Part shown: one piece after another, positions 1 through 9,123 of the stretch
How positions within the stretch are numbered: position 1 is the stretch's first letter
Layout: each line of letters begins with the position of its first letter
NCBI RefSeq assembly: GCF_030270585.1
Contig: NZ_BSYI01000049.1
Coordinates: forward strand, 1 to 40,665
Reading direction: 5' to 3'
DNA from: Paralimibaculum aggregatum
Lineage (GTDB): Bacteria; Pseudomonadota; Alphaproteobacteria; Rhodobacterales; Rhodobacteraceae
DNA length: 40,665 nucleotides
Program-made: the position numbers and the translations under genes
The notes under the pieces: model-generated
What the model was told of the DNA's origin: nothing
The model's database searches: none
Seen by the model: the letters and a program-made list of their open reading frames with translations, nothing else

Positions 1-1574
1 CTGAGGCGCGCAAACCGCCCGGGGCCCCAACCAGGGCCCCGGGAGAACCCGCATCCGGCGGGACATCGACACCGGACGATGCGCTGCCCGCGGTCGCGGC
101 AGCCGTTCCCGCAGTCGCGCCGCCTTTTCGCTGGGAAAGCGCGGGCAAGCCCGGAGAAGCGCATCCAAGGCATCCGGGCCGGACGCGACGCTGCTCCTTG
201 TCCACCTCCTGCCGCACGACTGGTAAGGTCCCCGCCACGGCGTCAGGACTGCCCTCCCACTGCGCCCTCCCCCTCGCATCCCCTCACGCGGGACGAACGG
301 CCTATACCACCAGGTGCCGGAGTAGCGCCCGGCATCACCGATCGCGCCGCCTCCGCGGGTCCCGTCATGGCGGAGACCCTGATCGTGGGGTGCGCGGCGG
401 CGAGCCCTGCCCTGCCACCCGGCCGCTGCTGGTCCCGGCCGTAACCCGGGCAAAGCCGCAGGGCGGGTGGAATTCTCGACGCCATCTGCCAGGACGGCAG
501 TCCTCGGCGCGGGCGAAGGCCGCGGCATTGGCATCGGCACAGATGGGGTACGAAAGGTATCCGCTCCGCAAGGCAGTGCGTCGCGCGAGGGGTCATGCGG
601 CTGCCCGCGCCGATATCGAGGTGGGCCCCCCTGCCCCGGTCTCGCGGAAGACCCCGGCGATGCGGTGCACGAGATCGCGCGTCGGCGTGGGGTTCGCCCG
701 GCCCACAGGGGTGTCGCGGACAGCGCGGATGCGGCCCGCCACCGACAGGCGATGGATGCCGCCGGGCGGCGTCCGGCAACGGTGGTCGCGTCGCGGTCGC
801 CGTTTGCACGTATCGAGCGGGGCGGGACATTGCCGGGATTGCCGCCGGTGCCCGGGTCGCCGCCGGGGAGATCGGCGAAGCCGCAGGCACAGGCGATGCC
901 GCGCCCGTCCTTGCTTGTGGTCTCGATGACTGTGCGGACGGCCCGGTCGATACCGCCGGTGTTGGCGATGCGCGGGTATCCGACCGTTGATGCCAGCCGG
1001 TGCCGGCGCCCGCGTCGCTTGCAGTTGGAATCTTGCCACGCTCGAAGGTGCCGAGGCCGTTGCAGGCTCTGCCCATGTCGCCTTCCGCCTTTGCGGCAAT
1101 CCCGTGGGCGATGCCCCCGATCGTCCCGCCATGGATGTCGAGCGCATCGGCGGTGTCGAGGTCGATGCCGCGGGCGCTGCCAGCCTCGGCGGCCCTTGGA
1201 GCAACGGTTGCGGGATTGGCGTGGTTGGCGCCGTCGCGGCCGAGGCTGGCTGCGAAGGGCGCCGCGGCGCTTTCGGTCGGCGGCGGGTCAGACGGCGCAG
1301 CTCTCTGCCGTCGTTGCCGCCAGCGGGTGTCCGCGCCCTTGAGAGATGCCCGGACGACGGGCCTGCCGCGGTGAGGTTGCGCGGGGAAGGGCGTTGCTCT
1401 CTGGCAAGTCCGGGCCAGGCCGACCTCGTGGCACCGCCGCCGCGCCGGTCCGGGAGGGTGTGCGGCAGACCGGCTCCGCCGCCGGGGCGGAGCCAGGCAT
1501 CTTGCGGCGAGGATGCGGGCCGGCACCGGCCGGGCCGGCGCAGCGCCCCTCGACGGCCGCCGAAGCGCCGGCGG
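1..1574. other. region without a supportable gene
   Basis: This 1.5-kb stretch holds several overlapping open frames on both strands, but none gives a protein I recognise or a convincing ribosome binding site. The translations are rich in Arg, Pro, Ala and Gly, as expected of chance frames in G+C-rich DNA. On the minus strand around 840-1000 there is a short peptide stretch (IANTGGIDRAVRTVIETTSK) that faintly recalls the N-terminal capping part of enolase-superfamily dehydratases, but it cannot be extended in frame. The region lies just downstream of the oxygenase operon on the minus strand, so it could be a heavily decayed operon member. That is inference only. Confidence 0.4.
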
Positions 1575-2090
1575 CTAGAAGAACACCGTCAGCGATCTCG
1601 GCAGGGTCGTGTGGTCGAGGATGACCTGCCGCCGGTGGATGCGCCAGCCGGCATCGGTGCGCCGGAAGGCATCCTGCCGCTCGCCGACATACTGGTGCTC
1701 GAGCCGCCCGAGCCGGGTCTGGTTGACCAGCAGGTTGCAGCGGGTCGCGAGCCCCTCCCCGGCCGGCTCGATCCGCAGGTTGGTGACGAAGTAGCGCAGC
1801 CGCGAGGGCGGCAGCTCGGCATGGGCGAGCGCCGACCTGAAGCGCTCGGCGCGCGCCGCGAGGAAGGTCCGGTCGTCGTCGTAGATCGCGAGATCGCCCT
1901 CGCCCCGGACCCCGAGCGCCCGGTCGTTGTGGGTCTCGCGGACCGGCATCCAGTAGTGGATGTCCTCGGTGAAGGTCGCCTCGATCCAGTCCTCGTAGCG
2001 GCCGGCCTCCAGCAGCTCCGCCTCGGCGAAGTAGAACTGCTCGATCTCGTAGTGCAGCAGGCGGGGGTCCTCGATCGTGTCCAGGGTCAT
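1575..2090 (-). CDS. ring-hydroxylating oxygenase, beta (small) subunit
   Basis: A 171-residue protein of the ring-hydroxylating oxygenase beta-subunit family (SnoaL/NTF2-like alpha+beta barrel). It has the family landmarks: an N-terminal helix (IEQFYFAEAELLEAGRYEDW), the IHYWMPVRET segment near residues 44-53, the FVTNLRI strand near 101-107, and a C-terminal RRQVILDHTTLP stretch. Its length is normal for the family. The subunit has no catalytic metal; in known enzymes it is structural in an alpha3beta3 hexamer. The ATG overlaps the stop of the alpha-subunit gene by 4 bp (ATGA), so the two are probably translationally coupled. It is the last recognisable gene of the operon. No ferredoxin or reductase gene follows in the 1.5 kb downstream. 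Confidence 0.9.
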   Translation of the reverse strand: MTLDTIEDPRLLHYEIEQFYFAEAELLEAGRYEDWIEATFTEDIHYWMPVRETHNDRALGVRGEGDLAIYDDDRTFLAARAERFRSALAHAELPPSRLRYFVTNLRIEPAGEGLATRCNLLVNQTRLGRLEHQYVGERQDAFRRTDAGWRIHRRQVILDHTTLPRSLTVFF

Positions 2091-3406
2091 TGCACGACCT
2101 CGGCGGCAGGCTCGGCCATCATCTCGGCCCAGCGGGTGTAGAAGTTCATCTGGTTGTTCTCGCTGAAATAGGGCGCAACGCGGCCCGGGTGCAGCGGATG
2201 CGGCTCGCCCGGCGCCTCGAGGCCCATCTGGTAGTTGAAGTCGAGCGTCTGGCCGATCACGCCGCGGGTCGCCTCGGTCACCTGCTCGAAGTTCTCCGCA
2301 TCGTCCTGCGCCGCGATGCCCGAGGCGGCCTGGGTGCGCGTGAAGTCGACCCGCACCATCTCCTTCACCGCCTCCGGCGCGTCGCGGTCGATGGCGCACC
2401 ACTGCCACATCTCGATCTCGTGCGGCGCCTTGGGATGGGCCTGGTAGAAACCCATCGGCCGCAGCGCGCTGAAGTTGTTGAAGGCAAGGTTCGGAAAGAT
2501 GTTTCCGAAGCCGAGGGCATAGATGTTCGCACGATCCTCGCCAAGGCGCTCGACCAGCCGCGCCCGGCATTTCTCGAGATAGGCGCGCACCTCCTCGGTG
2601 TATTCCCTGGCCTCGTTCATGTCGGCCTCGAAGCGCTCGTTCTCGAAGGCGATGCTGGTGAAGCAGTGCCCGTTGTCGGCGGTCACGGTGTGCAGCGCCG
2701 GCGCCGAGGTGTAGGTCACCGGGCTGATCTGCCGGATGTTCAGGCGGTAGACCGAACCGTGGGAATAGGGAAGGTGATAGCTGTCCCCGGCAAAGTTCTC
2801 CGCCATCAGCTTCCAGTTCGAGGTGGCGCGGTAGCGCTGGGTGCCCTTCAGGAAGGTGACGCCGCCGAGCGGGCGCTCCATGGTGATGTCGAGATAGTAT
2901 TTCGCGTTGCCGAGCCAGTCGTCGAGGCTCGGCGCGCCGGCGTCCCAGTTGGCGAAGACGAAGCCGCCATAGCTGGTGACCTTGGGCACCTCCAGCAGGC
3001 CCCATTTCTCGGTGTCGAGCCGCTTGCCGTAGGCCTCCTTCTGGTAGGGCACGCCGGCCAGCTTGCCATCGGTGGAATAGGACCAGCCGTGGAAGACGCA
3101 GACAAAGGTCTTGGTGTTGCCGAAATCGTTGCGGCAGACCTTCATGCCGCGGTGGCGGCAGGAGTTCAGGAACACCCGGACGGCGCCGGCCCGGTCGCGG
3201 ACCATGATCACCGGGTCCTCGCCCATGTAGTTGGTGATGTAGTCCCCGGGCTCCGGGATCTGGCTCTCGTGCCCGACGAACAGCCAGGAGCGTGCGTAGA
3301 TCCGCCGGATCTCCTCCCGGAAGATGTCCTCGTCGAAGAAGATCCGCCGGCTGACCAGCCTGTTGCTCGTGTCGACGAGCTGATGAAGCGCGGTTGCGCC
3401 GTCCAT
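2087..3406 (-). CDS. Rieske ring-hydroxylating oxygenase, alpha (large) subunit
   Basis: A 439-residue catalytic subunit of a Rieske non-haem iron oxygenase, cytoplasmic. The Rieske [2Fe-2S] motif is complete: C83-x-H85, then 17 residues, then C103-x2-H106. The mononuclear iron site is also visible in the ENFAGDSYHLPYSH segment: bridging D208 and ligands H211 and H216. A probable third ligand is D368 or D369 in AAQDDAEN. The length fits the benzoate/biphenyl-type group, and a beta subunit is encoded next to it, which favours a ring-hydroxylating dioxygenase over a CntA-type monooxygenase. The start at 3406 has a strong upstream GAGGGAGG. It lies 20 bp after the binding-protein gene, in the same operon. 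The substrate cannot be read from the sequence. Electron-transfer partners must be encoded elsewhere. Confidence 0.93.
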   Translation of the reverse strand: MDGATALHQLVDTSNRLVSRRIFFDEDIFREEIRRIYARSWLFVGHESQIPEPGDYITNYMGEDPVIMVRDRAGAVRVFLNSCRHRGMKVCRNDFGNTKTFVCVFHGWSYSTDGKLAGVPYQKEAYGKRLDTEKWGLLEVPKVTSYGGFVFANWDAGAPSLDDWLGNAKYYLDITMERPLGGVTFLKGTQRYRATSNWKLMAENFAGDSYHLPYSHGSVYRLNIRQISPVTYTSAPALHTVTADNGHCFTSIAFENERFEADMNEAREYTEEVRAYLEKCRARLVERLGEDRANIYALGFGNIFPNLAFNNFSALRPMGFYQAHPKAPHEIEMWQWCAIDRDAPEAVKEMVRVDFTRTQAASGIAAQDDAENFEQVTEATRGVIGQTLDFNYQMGLEAPGEPHPLHPGRVAPYFSENNQMNFYTRWAEMMAEPAAEVVQ

Positions 3407-3426
3407 TGTGTGCCTCCCTCTGGTTG

Positions 3427-5031
3427 TCAGTCGACGAGTTCGAGATCGGCCCAGGAGCCGTAGGGGCCCTCCGCGCCGACGGTGTGGCCGGTGACCTTGA
3501 CGTTGGCCAGCGTCACGAACTTCATCTCGAAGAGCTGCAGCACAGGCATGTCGCGATGCGCGATCGCCTGCATCTCGGCATAGAGCTCCTTGCGGACCGC
3601 CGGGTCGTTCTCGAACTGCGCCGCCTCGAGAACCTCGTCCATGCGCGGGTCGCTGTAGCCATGGGCATTGGCGAAGGGCACGCCCTTGCGGATGTTCTTG
3701 CTCCAGTAGAGCCGCTGCACGCCGATCGTCGGATCCGGCATCGCGTAATAGAAGTTGAGGTGCATGTCGAAGTCGTAGTCGGTGAAGACGCGGCGCAGCA
3801 GCGTCGGGATGTCCTGCGAGCGCAGCACGAGATCGACGCCGACGGCCTTCCAGGCCTGGCGCAGATACTCCGCCGTGCGCGGGATCGTCTCGGCATAGGG
3901 GCTGTAGTCGATCGAGAGCGAGAAGCGCATGCCGTCGTCGCCGCGCGGGAAGCCGGCCTCGTCGAGCAGCGCATTGGCCGCGCCCACATCGAAGCCGTAG
4001 CCATCCGAGGCCACGTGCAGATCGCCGTGCGTCGAGGGGACCGGGCTGTTCGCCACCTTGCCGTAGCCGTACCAGACCACGTCGACGATGAAGTCCTTGT
4101 TCACCGCCATCGCCAGCGCCCGGCGGACATCGCGGTTGCCGAGATACTCGCCGCGCTGGTTGAACTCGATCAGGAAGATCGGCGAGAGATACTCGTAGCC
4201 GCGGGTCTCGACCTCGAGGAAGCCGGTCTCGCGCAGCCGCTCGACATCGTTGAGCGGAACCGGGTTGAAGGTGGCGAGCTGGGCCTCGCCGGCTTCCATC
4301 GCCGCGGCACGCGAGCCGGCATCGTTGATGTAGCGGAACACCAGCTCGTCGAGATGGGGCTTGCCCTCGGCCCAGTAGTCGTCGTTGCGGGCATAGCGGG
4401 TGTAGTCGCCGCGCTGCCACTCGACGAACTTGTAGGGGCCGGTGCCGATCGGCGCGTCATTGGCCGGGTTCGCGGTGATGTCGGTGCCGGCATAGATGTG
4501 CTCGGGCAGCACCTGCGCGCCGTAGGAGGACAGCGATTTCATGATGGCCGGCGAGGGCTCGGACACCGTGATCACCACGGTGTGGTCGTCCGGCGCCGAG
4601 ACATCGGTCACCTTCGCGAAGATGGTGCGCCCGCGCGGGTTCAGCTCGCGCCAGACCTCGTTGAGCGAGAACACCACATCCGCCGCGGTGAAGGGCTCGC
4701 CGTCGTGCCAGCGCACGCCCTTCCGGAGATTGAAGGTGTAGGTCAGGCCGTCGTCCGAGAGCTCCCAGCTTTCGGCCAGCGACGGCTGCGGCGTCAGGTC
4801 GAAGTCGTAGGTGAGCAGGCCCTCGAGGACCTTCGTCGAGACCACGCCCGCGAATCCCGCGGGGTTGAAGGCCGAGGTGAGCGTCGGCGGTTCGCTCTGC
4901 ATGGCGACGACGACGGTGCCGCCCTCGGCGGCATCGGCCGCCGGGGGATGCGTGAGCGGAACCACGGCAAGCATCGCGGCGAGCGCGATCGAACCGAGGC
5001 GGTGTCGGTAGGCGTCCAGGGGTCGAAACAT
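3427..5031 (-). CDS. ABC transporter family-5 solute-binding protein (DppA/OppA type)
   Basis: A 534-residue periplasmic binding protein of the SBP_bac_5 family. Residues 1-34 form a signal peptide (charged start, hydrophobic IALAAMLAVVPL core, cleavage likely near ADA-A). Family landmarks follow: ESWELSDDGLTYTFNLRKGV, HDGEPFTAADVVFSL, and PIGTGPYKFVEW near residue 195. It probably binds the substrate delivered to the divergently encoded DppBCDF-like transporter, since that operon has no binding protein of its own. The gene is the first of an operon continuing 20 bp later into the Rieske oxygenase genes. This suggests the imported compound is the oxygenase substrate, or that both respond to it. 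The start at 5031 is preceded by GAGGACC. Despite the family name, many members bind non-peptide ligands. Confidence 0.92.
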   Translation of the reverse strand: MFRPLDAYRHRLGSIALAAMLAVVPLTHPPAADAAEGGTVVVAMQSEPPTLTSAFNPAGFAGVVSTKVLEGLLTYDFDLTPQPSLAESWELSDDGLTYTFNLRKGVRWHDGEPFTAADVVFSLNEVWRELNPRGRTIFAKVTDVSAPDDHTVVITVSEPSPAIMKSLSSYGAQVLPEHIYAGTDITANPANDAPIGTGPYKFVEWQRGDYTRYARNDDYWAEGKPHLDELVFRYINDAGSRAAAMEAGEAQLATFNPVPLNDVERLRETGFLEVETRGYEYLSPIFLIEFNQRGEYLGNRDVRRALAMAVNKDFIVDVVWYGYGKVANSPVPSTHGDLHVASDGYGFDVGAANALLDEAGFPRGDDGMRFSLSIDYSPYAETIPRTAEYLRQAWKAVGVDLVLRSQDIPTLLRRVFTDYDFDMHLNFYYAMPDPTIGVQRLYWSKNIRKGVPFANAHGYSDPRMDEVLEAAQFENDPAVRKELYAEMQAIAHRDMPVLQLFEMKFVTLANVKVTGHTVGAEGPYGSWADLELVD

Positions 5032-5140
5032 TGATGGTCCTCAACTTTACTGGCTTCGCTGTGATGAAGAGCTTGCGTTCCCTCCGTGTGATGTTGCAAG
5101 CTGAAATCGTCGCAGGAGGCCAAAATGTCATCAGAGTCAG

Positions 5141-5190
5141 CCAGAACAGTCGAGATCGCACAGTGATTGAACAGAATTGTAACTGTTGTG
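5141..5190. promoter_or_regulatory. candidate regulator-binding site in divergent promoter region
   Basis: The 235-bp gap between the divergent binding-protein and permease genes is clearly A+T-richer than its surroundings. It contains repeated AACAG/ACAGT elements at 5145-5150, 5160-5164 and 5170-5174, the last forming an inverted repeat with CTGTT at 5183-5187 (5-bp arms, 8-bp spacer). The site would suit the LysR-type regulator encoded at the end of the transporter operon, because such regulators commonly bind interrupted dyads in divergent promoters. The link is inference. No convincing -35/-10 pair was identified. Confidence 0.35.
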
Positions 5191-5275
5191 ATGTGAAAAT
5201 AGGCAGAATGAGGGCAAAACCCGGTGATTCGATGCCGACGGCGCTCCTCGGGCCCGGATCCGGGGGGTGCGCCGC

Positions 5276-6259
5276 GTGAGACGCTCCAGGATCCTCGCCT
5301 ATGCGGGCCGGCGGCTGCTGCAGGCCGTTCCGCTCATCCTCGCGGTCGCGGTGCTCAACTTCCTGCTGCTGCAGATCGCGCCCGGCGACGCCGCCGAGGT
5401 GCTGGCCGGCGAAGCCGGCACCGCGACCCCCGAATACATGGCGCGGCTGCGGGAGGAGTTCGGCCTCGACCAGCCGATGCATGTCCAGCTCTGGAACATG
5501 CTGCTGCGGCTCCTGCAGCTCGATCTCGGCCATTCCTTCCGGCACGGCGTCCCGGTGCTCGAGCTGATCCTCGACCGGCTGCCGGCGACGCTGCTGCTGA
5601 TGCTGACGACGCTCGGCGTCTCGGTGCTGTTCGGCGTGCTGCTCGGCACGCTGGCCGCCCGCGGTGCCAACGGGGTGGTCGATGCGATCATCTCGGTCGG
5701 CGCGATGATCGCCTATGCGACGCCGGTGTTCTGGATCGGCCTGATGATGATCGTGCTGTTCTCGGTGGAGCTGCGCTGGCTGCCCTCCGGCGGCATGACC
5801 ACGATCACCGGAGACCGCGAGGGGCTGGCGCTCGTCGCCGACATCGCCTGGCACATGATCCTGCCGGTCACCACGATGTCCTTCTTCTTCATCGCGATCT
5901 ACTGCCGGATCATGCGCGCCTCGGTGCTGAACGTGATGGAGGAGGACTATGTCACCACCGCCCGCGCCAAGGGGCTGTCGGAGCTGGCGATCCTGCCCCG
6001 CCACACCATGCGCAACGCGCTGCTGCCGATCGTCACGCTGGCCGGGCTGCACCTGTCGACGCTGCTCGGCGGCTCGGTGCTGATCGAGACCGTCTTCGCC
6101 TGGCCCGGGCTCGGCCGGCTCACCTTCGATGCGGTGTTCCAGCGCGATCTCAACCTGCTGCTCGGCATCCTCTTCGTCTGCTCGGTGCTCGTGGTGCTGA
6201 TGAACCTTCTCGTCGATCTGCTCTATTTCTGGATCGACCCGCGGATCGAGGTGGACTGA
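5276..6259 (+). CDS. ABC transporter permease, DppB/OppB type
   Basis: An inner-membrane permease of about 327 residues. It begins with the typical family opening (LAYAGRRLLQAVPLILAVAVL), has a periplasmic region containing FGLDQPMHVQLWN, and about six hydrophobic segments. The EAA loop that contacts the ATPase is TTARAKGLSELAILPRHTMR, followed by NALLPIVTLAG. It would pair with the next permease to form the channel. I chose GTG at 5276 because a G-rich stretch (5262-5267) lies 8 nt upstream; an in-frame GTG at 5267 is equally possible. Its stop overlaps the next start by one base (TGATG). First gene of a four-gene transporter operon that lacks its own binding protein; that is encoded divergently. 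Confidence 0.93.
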   Translation: MRRSRILAYAGRRLLQAVPLILAVAVLNFLLLQIAPGDAAEVLAGEAGTATPEYMARLREEFGLDQPMHVQLWNMLLRLLQLDLGHSFRHGVPVLELILDRLPATLLLMLTTLGVSVLFGVLLGTLAARGANGVVDAIISVGAMIAYATPVFWIGLMMIVLFSVELRWLPSGGMTTITGDREGLALVADIAWHMILPVTTMSFFFIAIYCRIMRASVLNVMEEDYVTTARAKGLSELAILPRHTMRNALLPIVTLAGLHLSTLLGGSVLIETVFAWPGLGRLTFDAVFQRDLNLLLGILFVCSVLVVLMNLLVDLLYFWIDPRIEVD

Positions 6260-7101
6260 TGGCCGAGGCCGATCCTTTCCTGAAGCGCTTCGGGCGCAAC
6301 CGGCCGGCCGCCATCGGCGCGGTGCTGCTGCTCGCGGTGACCGCCGGCGGGCTGCTCGCGCCGATGCTCTCGGCGCCCGATCCCTGGGCCATGGTGGCGC
6401 GGCCCTTCCTCTGGCCCGGCAGCGATCCGCGCTTCCCGCTCGGCACCGACATGCTGGGCAGGGACCTGCTGGCGGGGATCCTGCACGGCGCCCGCGTCTC
6501 GCTGCTGGTCGGGCTGATCGCGACCGCGGCGGCGGCCTTCGTCGGCATCTCGATCGGCGCGCTGGCGGGGTATTATGGCGGGCGCATCGACAACCTGCTG
6601 ATGCGGCTCACCGAGCTTTTCCAGATCGTCCCGCCCTTCATCCTCGCGGTGGTGCTGGTGGTGATCCTCGAGCCCTCTGTCGGCACCATCATCCTCGCCA
6701 TCGCGGCGATCTCCTGGCCCCAGCTCGCCCGGCTGACGCGGGCCGAGGTGCTCTCGATCCGCGAGCGCGAATATGTCGAGGCGGCGGTCTCGGTCGGCAT
6801 GAGCGACCGGCGCATCATCTTCCGCGAGATCCTGCCGAACGCTGCGCCGCCGCTGCTGGTCTCCACCTCGCTGGCGGTGGCCACCTCGATCCTGCTCGAG
6901 AGCAGCCTGTCCTTCCTCGGGCTCGGCGATCCCAACGTGATGAGCTGGGGCACCATGGTGGGCGCCGGGCGCGAGGTGCTGCGCAGCGCCTGGTATGTCT
7001 GCGCCGTGCCCGGGGTGGCGATCCTCGTCACCGTGCTGGCGATCAACCTTGTCGGCGAGGGCCTCAACGACGCGCTCGATCCGAAACGGAGGCGGCGATG
7101 A
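6259..7101 (+). CDS. ABC transporter permease, DppC/OppC type
   Basis: A 280-residue second inner-membrane permease of the peptide/nickel transporter class. The N-terminus (FLKRFGRNRPAAIGAVLLL) matches the OppC_N pattern, followed by PLGTDMLGRDLLAGILHGAR, a signature of this subfamily near residues 61-80. The EAA loop is EAAVSVGMSDRRIIFREILP. The end (GEGLNDALDPKRRRR) is the classical DppC C-terminus. Length and about six membrane segments are normal. It overlaps its upstream partner by 1 bp and the downstream ATPase by 4 bp, so the operon is tightly coupled. Confidence 0.94.
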   Translation: MAEADPFLKRFGRNRPAAIGAVLLLAVTAGGLLAPMLSAPDPWAMVARPFLWPGSDPRFPLGTDMLGRDLLAGILHGARVSLLVGLIATAAAAFVGISIGALAGYYGGRIDNLLMRLTELFQIVPPFILAVVLVVILEPSVGTIILAIAAISWPQLARLTRAEVLSIREREYVEAAVSVGMSDRRIIFREILPNAAPPLLVSTSLAVATSILLESSLSFLGLGDPNVMSWGTMVGAGREVLRSAWYVCAVPGVAILVTVLAINLVGEGLNDALDPKRRRR

Positions 7102-8135
7102 CCGGGGGCGATCCCATTCTCGACATCCGCGGGCTGGCGACCGAGTTCCACACCAGCCGCGGCCCGGTGCGGGCGGTCGACGGCATCGACCTCTCGGTCG
7201 GCCCCGGCGAGACCGTGGCGCTGGTCGGCGAATCCGGCTGCGGCAAGACCACGACGGCGTTCTCGGTGCTGCGGCTGATCCCGCGCCATCGCGGCCGGGT
7301 GGTGGCCGGCGAGATCCGCTTCGACAGGCTCGATCTCGCCACCCTCGACGAGCGCAGCCTGCGCAGGATCCGCGGCAACCGCATCGCGATGATCTTCCAG
7401 GACCCGGCCTCGGCGCTGAACCCGCTGATGACCGTCGGGGCGCAGATCGCCGAGGCGGTGCGGCTGCATCGCGGGCTCGGGCGGGCGGCGGCGCGGGCCG
7501 AGACCGAGGCGCTGCTGCGCGCGGTCCGGATCCCCGAGCCGCGGCGGCGCCTCGACGAGTTTCCGCACCAGCTCTCGGGCGGCATGCGCCAGCGGGTGAT
7601 GATCGCGCTCGCGCTCTCCTGCCGGCCCAGGCTGCTGATCGCCGACGAGCCGACCACCGCGCTCGACGTGACGGTGCAGGCGCAGATCCTCGCGCTGATC
7701 GAGGAGCTCAAGCAGGAGTTCGGGATGTCGGTGCTGCTGATCACCCACGACCTCGCGGTGGTGGCCGAGGTCGCCGACCGGGTGGCGGTGATGTATGCCG
7801 GCCGCAAGGTCGAGGAGGCGCCGGTCTCGCGGCTCTTCGCGGCGCCCCGGCATCCCTACACGCGGGCGCTGCTCGCCTCGATCCCCGATCCGGACGCCGA
7901 TACCGGCGGCGGCGCCGCGGCGCAGCCCCTGCCCGAGATCCCCGGACGGGTGCAGCCTGCCGGCAGCCGGATCGAGGGCTGCGCCTTTGCCGAGCGCTGC
8001 GCGATCGCGGCGGATATCTGCCGGCAGGCGGCGCCGCCCGAGGCGCTGAGCGGCGATGGCGCGGCGGTGTTCTGCCACCATGCCGCGCCGGAGGATGCGG
8101 GCCAGATAGCGGCCGCGGTGGAGGGACGGCTGTGA
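7098..8135 (+). CDS. ABC transporter ATPase, DppD/OppD type
   Basis: A 345-residue cytoplasmic ATPase energising the two permeases. It shows Walker A (GESGCGKTT, near residues 48-56), Q-loop (IFQDPASALNP), signature (LSGGMRQRV), Walker B (LLIADEPTTALD) and the H-loop (ITHDLA). The C-terminal oligopeptide/dipeptide extension carries the clustered cysteines typical of the class (GCAFAERCAIAADICRQ). In family members those cysteines can hold an Fe-S cluster. The start follows a GGAGG ribosome binding site 5 nt upstream and overlaps the permease stop (ATGA). Confidence 0.95.
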   Translation: MTGGDPILDIRGLATEFHTSRGPVRAVDGIDLSVGPGETVALVGESGCGKTTTAFSVLRLIPRHRGRVVAGEIRFDRLDLATLDERSLRRIRGNRIAMIFQDPASALNPLMTVGAQIAEAVRLHRGLGRAAARAETEALLRAVRIPEPRRRLDEFPHQLSGGMRQRVMIALALSCRPRLLIADEPTTALDVTVQAQILALIEELKQEFGMSVLLITHDLAVVAEVADRVAVMYAGRKVEEAPVSRLFAAPRHPYTRALLASIPDPDADTGGGAAAQPLPEIPGRVQPAGSRIEGCAFAERCAIAADICRQAAPPEALSGDGAAVFCHHAAPEDAGQIAAAVEGRL

Positions 8136-9070
8136 ATCTCGTCGAGGCAACCGGGCTTGTGAAGCATTTCCACACCGGCCATGGCGCGGTCCAGGCCATC
8201 GACGGCGTCGACATCGCGGTGCGCGAGGGGGAGACGCTGGGCATCGTCGGCGAATCCGGCTGCGGGAAATCCACCCTCGGCCGGCTCCTGACCGGGCTGC
8301 TGCCACCCGACCGCGGCTCGGTGCGGCTGCTCGGCGAGGAATGCGCCGGGCAGAGCCGGCGCGCGCTGCGCCGGATCAGGCCGCTGGTGCAGGTGGTGTT
8401 CCAGAACCCCTATTCCTCGCTGAACCCGCGGCGGACCGTGGGGCGCACCCTGCTCGAGCCGCTCGCGGTGCACCGGATCGGAACCCCGCGCGACCGGGCC
8501 GCGCGGGTCGCGGCGATGCTCGAACGGGTCGGGCTCTCGCCGGCGGCGGCGGCGCGCTATCCGCACGAGTTCTCCGGCGGCCAGCGCCAGCGGATCGCCA
8601 TCGCCCGGGCGATGATGCTCGAGCCGCGGCTGATCCTCTGCGACGAGGCGGTCTCGGCGCTCGACGTCTCGGTGCAGGCGCAGATCCTCAACCTGCTGGC
8701 CGAGATGAAGCGGGAGTTCGGCCTGTCCTACGTGTTCATCTCCCACGACCTCTCGGTGGTGCGCCACATCGCGGACCGGATCGCGGTGATGTATCTCGGT
8801 CGCATCGTCGAGGTGGCGGACCGGCAGCGGATCTGGAGCGAGCCGCGCCATCCCTACACCCGCGCGCTAATCGCCTCGGTGCCCCGGCCGCGCCCGGGGC
8901 GCCCGAAGCCGGCACCGGTCCTGCACGACGACCTGCCGAGCCCGATCGACCCGCCCTCGGGCTGCCGCTTCCGCACCCGCTGCCCGGTGGCGACCCCGTC
9001 CTGCGCCGGGCAGGCGCCGGTGCTCGAGAAGATGGGTGCGGACCACGCCTGTGCTTGCTTTCACGCGTAA
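8132..9070 (+). CDS. ABC transporter ATPase, DppF/OppF type
   Basis: A 312-residue second ATPase of the heterodimeric motor. Walker A is GESGCGKST, Q-loop VFQNPYSSLNPRRTV, signature FSGGQRQRIAIARA, Walker B LILCDEAVSALDVS, H-loop ISHDLSVV. The C-terminus has the CRFRTRCPVATPSC cysteine cluster shared with the partner ATPase. The most likely start is GTG at 8132, overlapping the stop of the preceding gene by 4 bp (GTGA), with GGAGGG just upstream. The gene ends 53 bp before the LysR regulator. Confidence 0.94.
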   Translation: MNLVEATGLVKHFHTGHGAVQAIDGVDIAVREGETLGIVGESGCGKSTLGRLLTGLLPPDRGSVRLLGEECAGQSRRALRRIRPLVQVVFQNPYSSLNPRRTVGRTLLEPLAVHRIGTPRDRAARVAAMLERVGLSPAAAARYPHEFSGGQRQRIAIARAMMLEPRLILCDEAVSALDVSVQAQILNLLAEMKREFGLSYVFISHDLSVVRHIADRIAVMYLGRIVEVADRQRIWSEPRHPYTRALIASVPRPRPGRPKPAPVLHDDLPSPIDPPSGCRFRTRCPVATPSCAGQAPVLEKMGADHACACFHA

Positions 9071-9123
9071 ACTGTCCGATCCGGTAGTGCCTACCCGACG
9101 GGCGGTTTTGCGAAGGAGCCTGC

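Noticed and set aside
840-1000. Enolase-superfamily fragment on the minus strand
   Set aside because: Only about 35 residues are suggestive, the rest cannot be extended in any frame, and no metal-ligand motif is visible.
198-1526. Overlapping 200-430-codon frames at the left end as genes
   Set aside because: Composition is dominated by Arg, Pro, Ala and Gly, there is no ribosome binding site, and no recognisable domain on either strand.
3427-9070. Naming the transporter dppABCDF as a true dipeptide system
   Set aside because: The family includes transporters for nickel, sugars, opines and other ligands, and linkage to a dioxygenase argues against simple dipeptide uptake, so no gene symbols were given.
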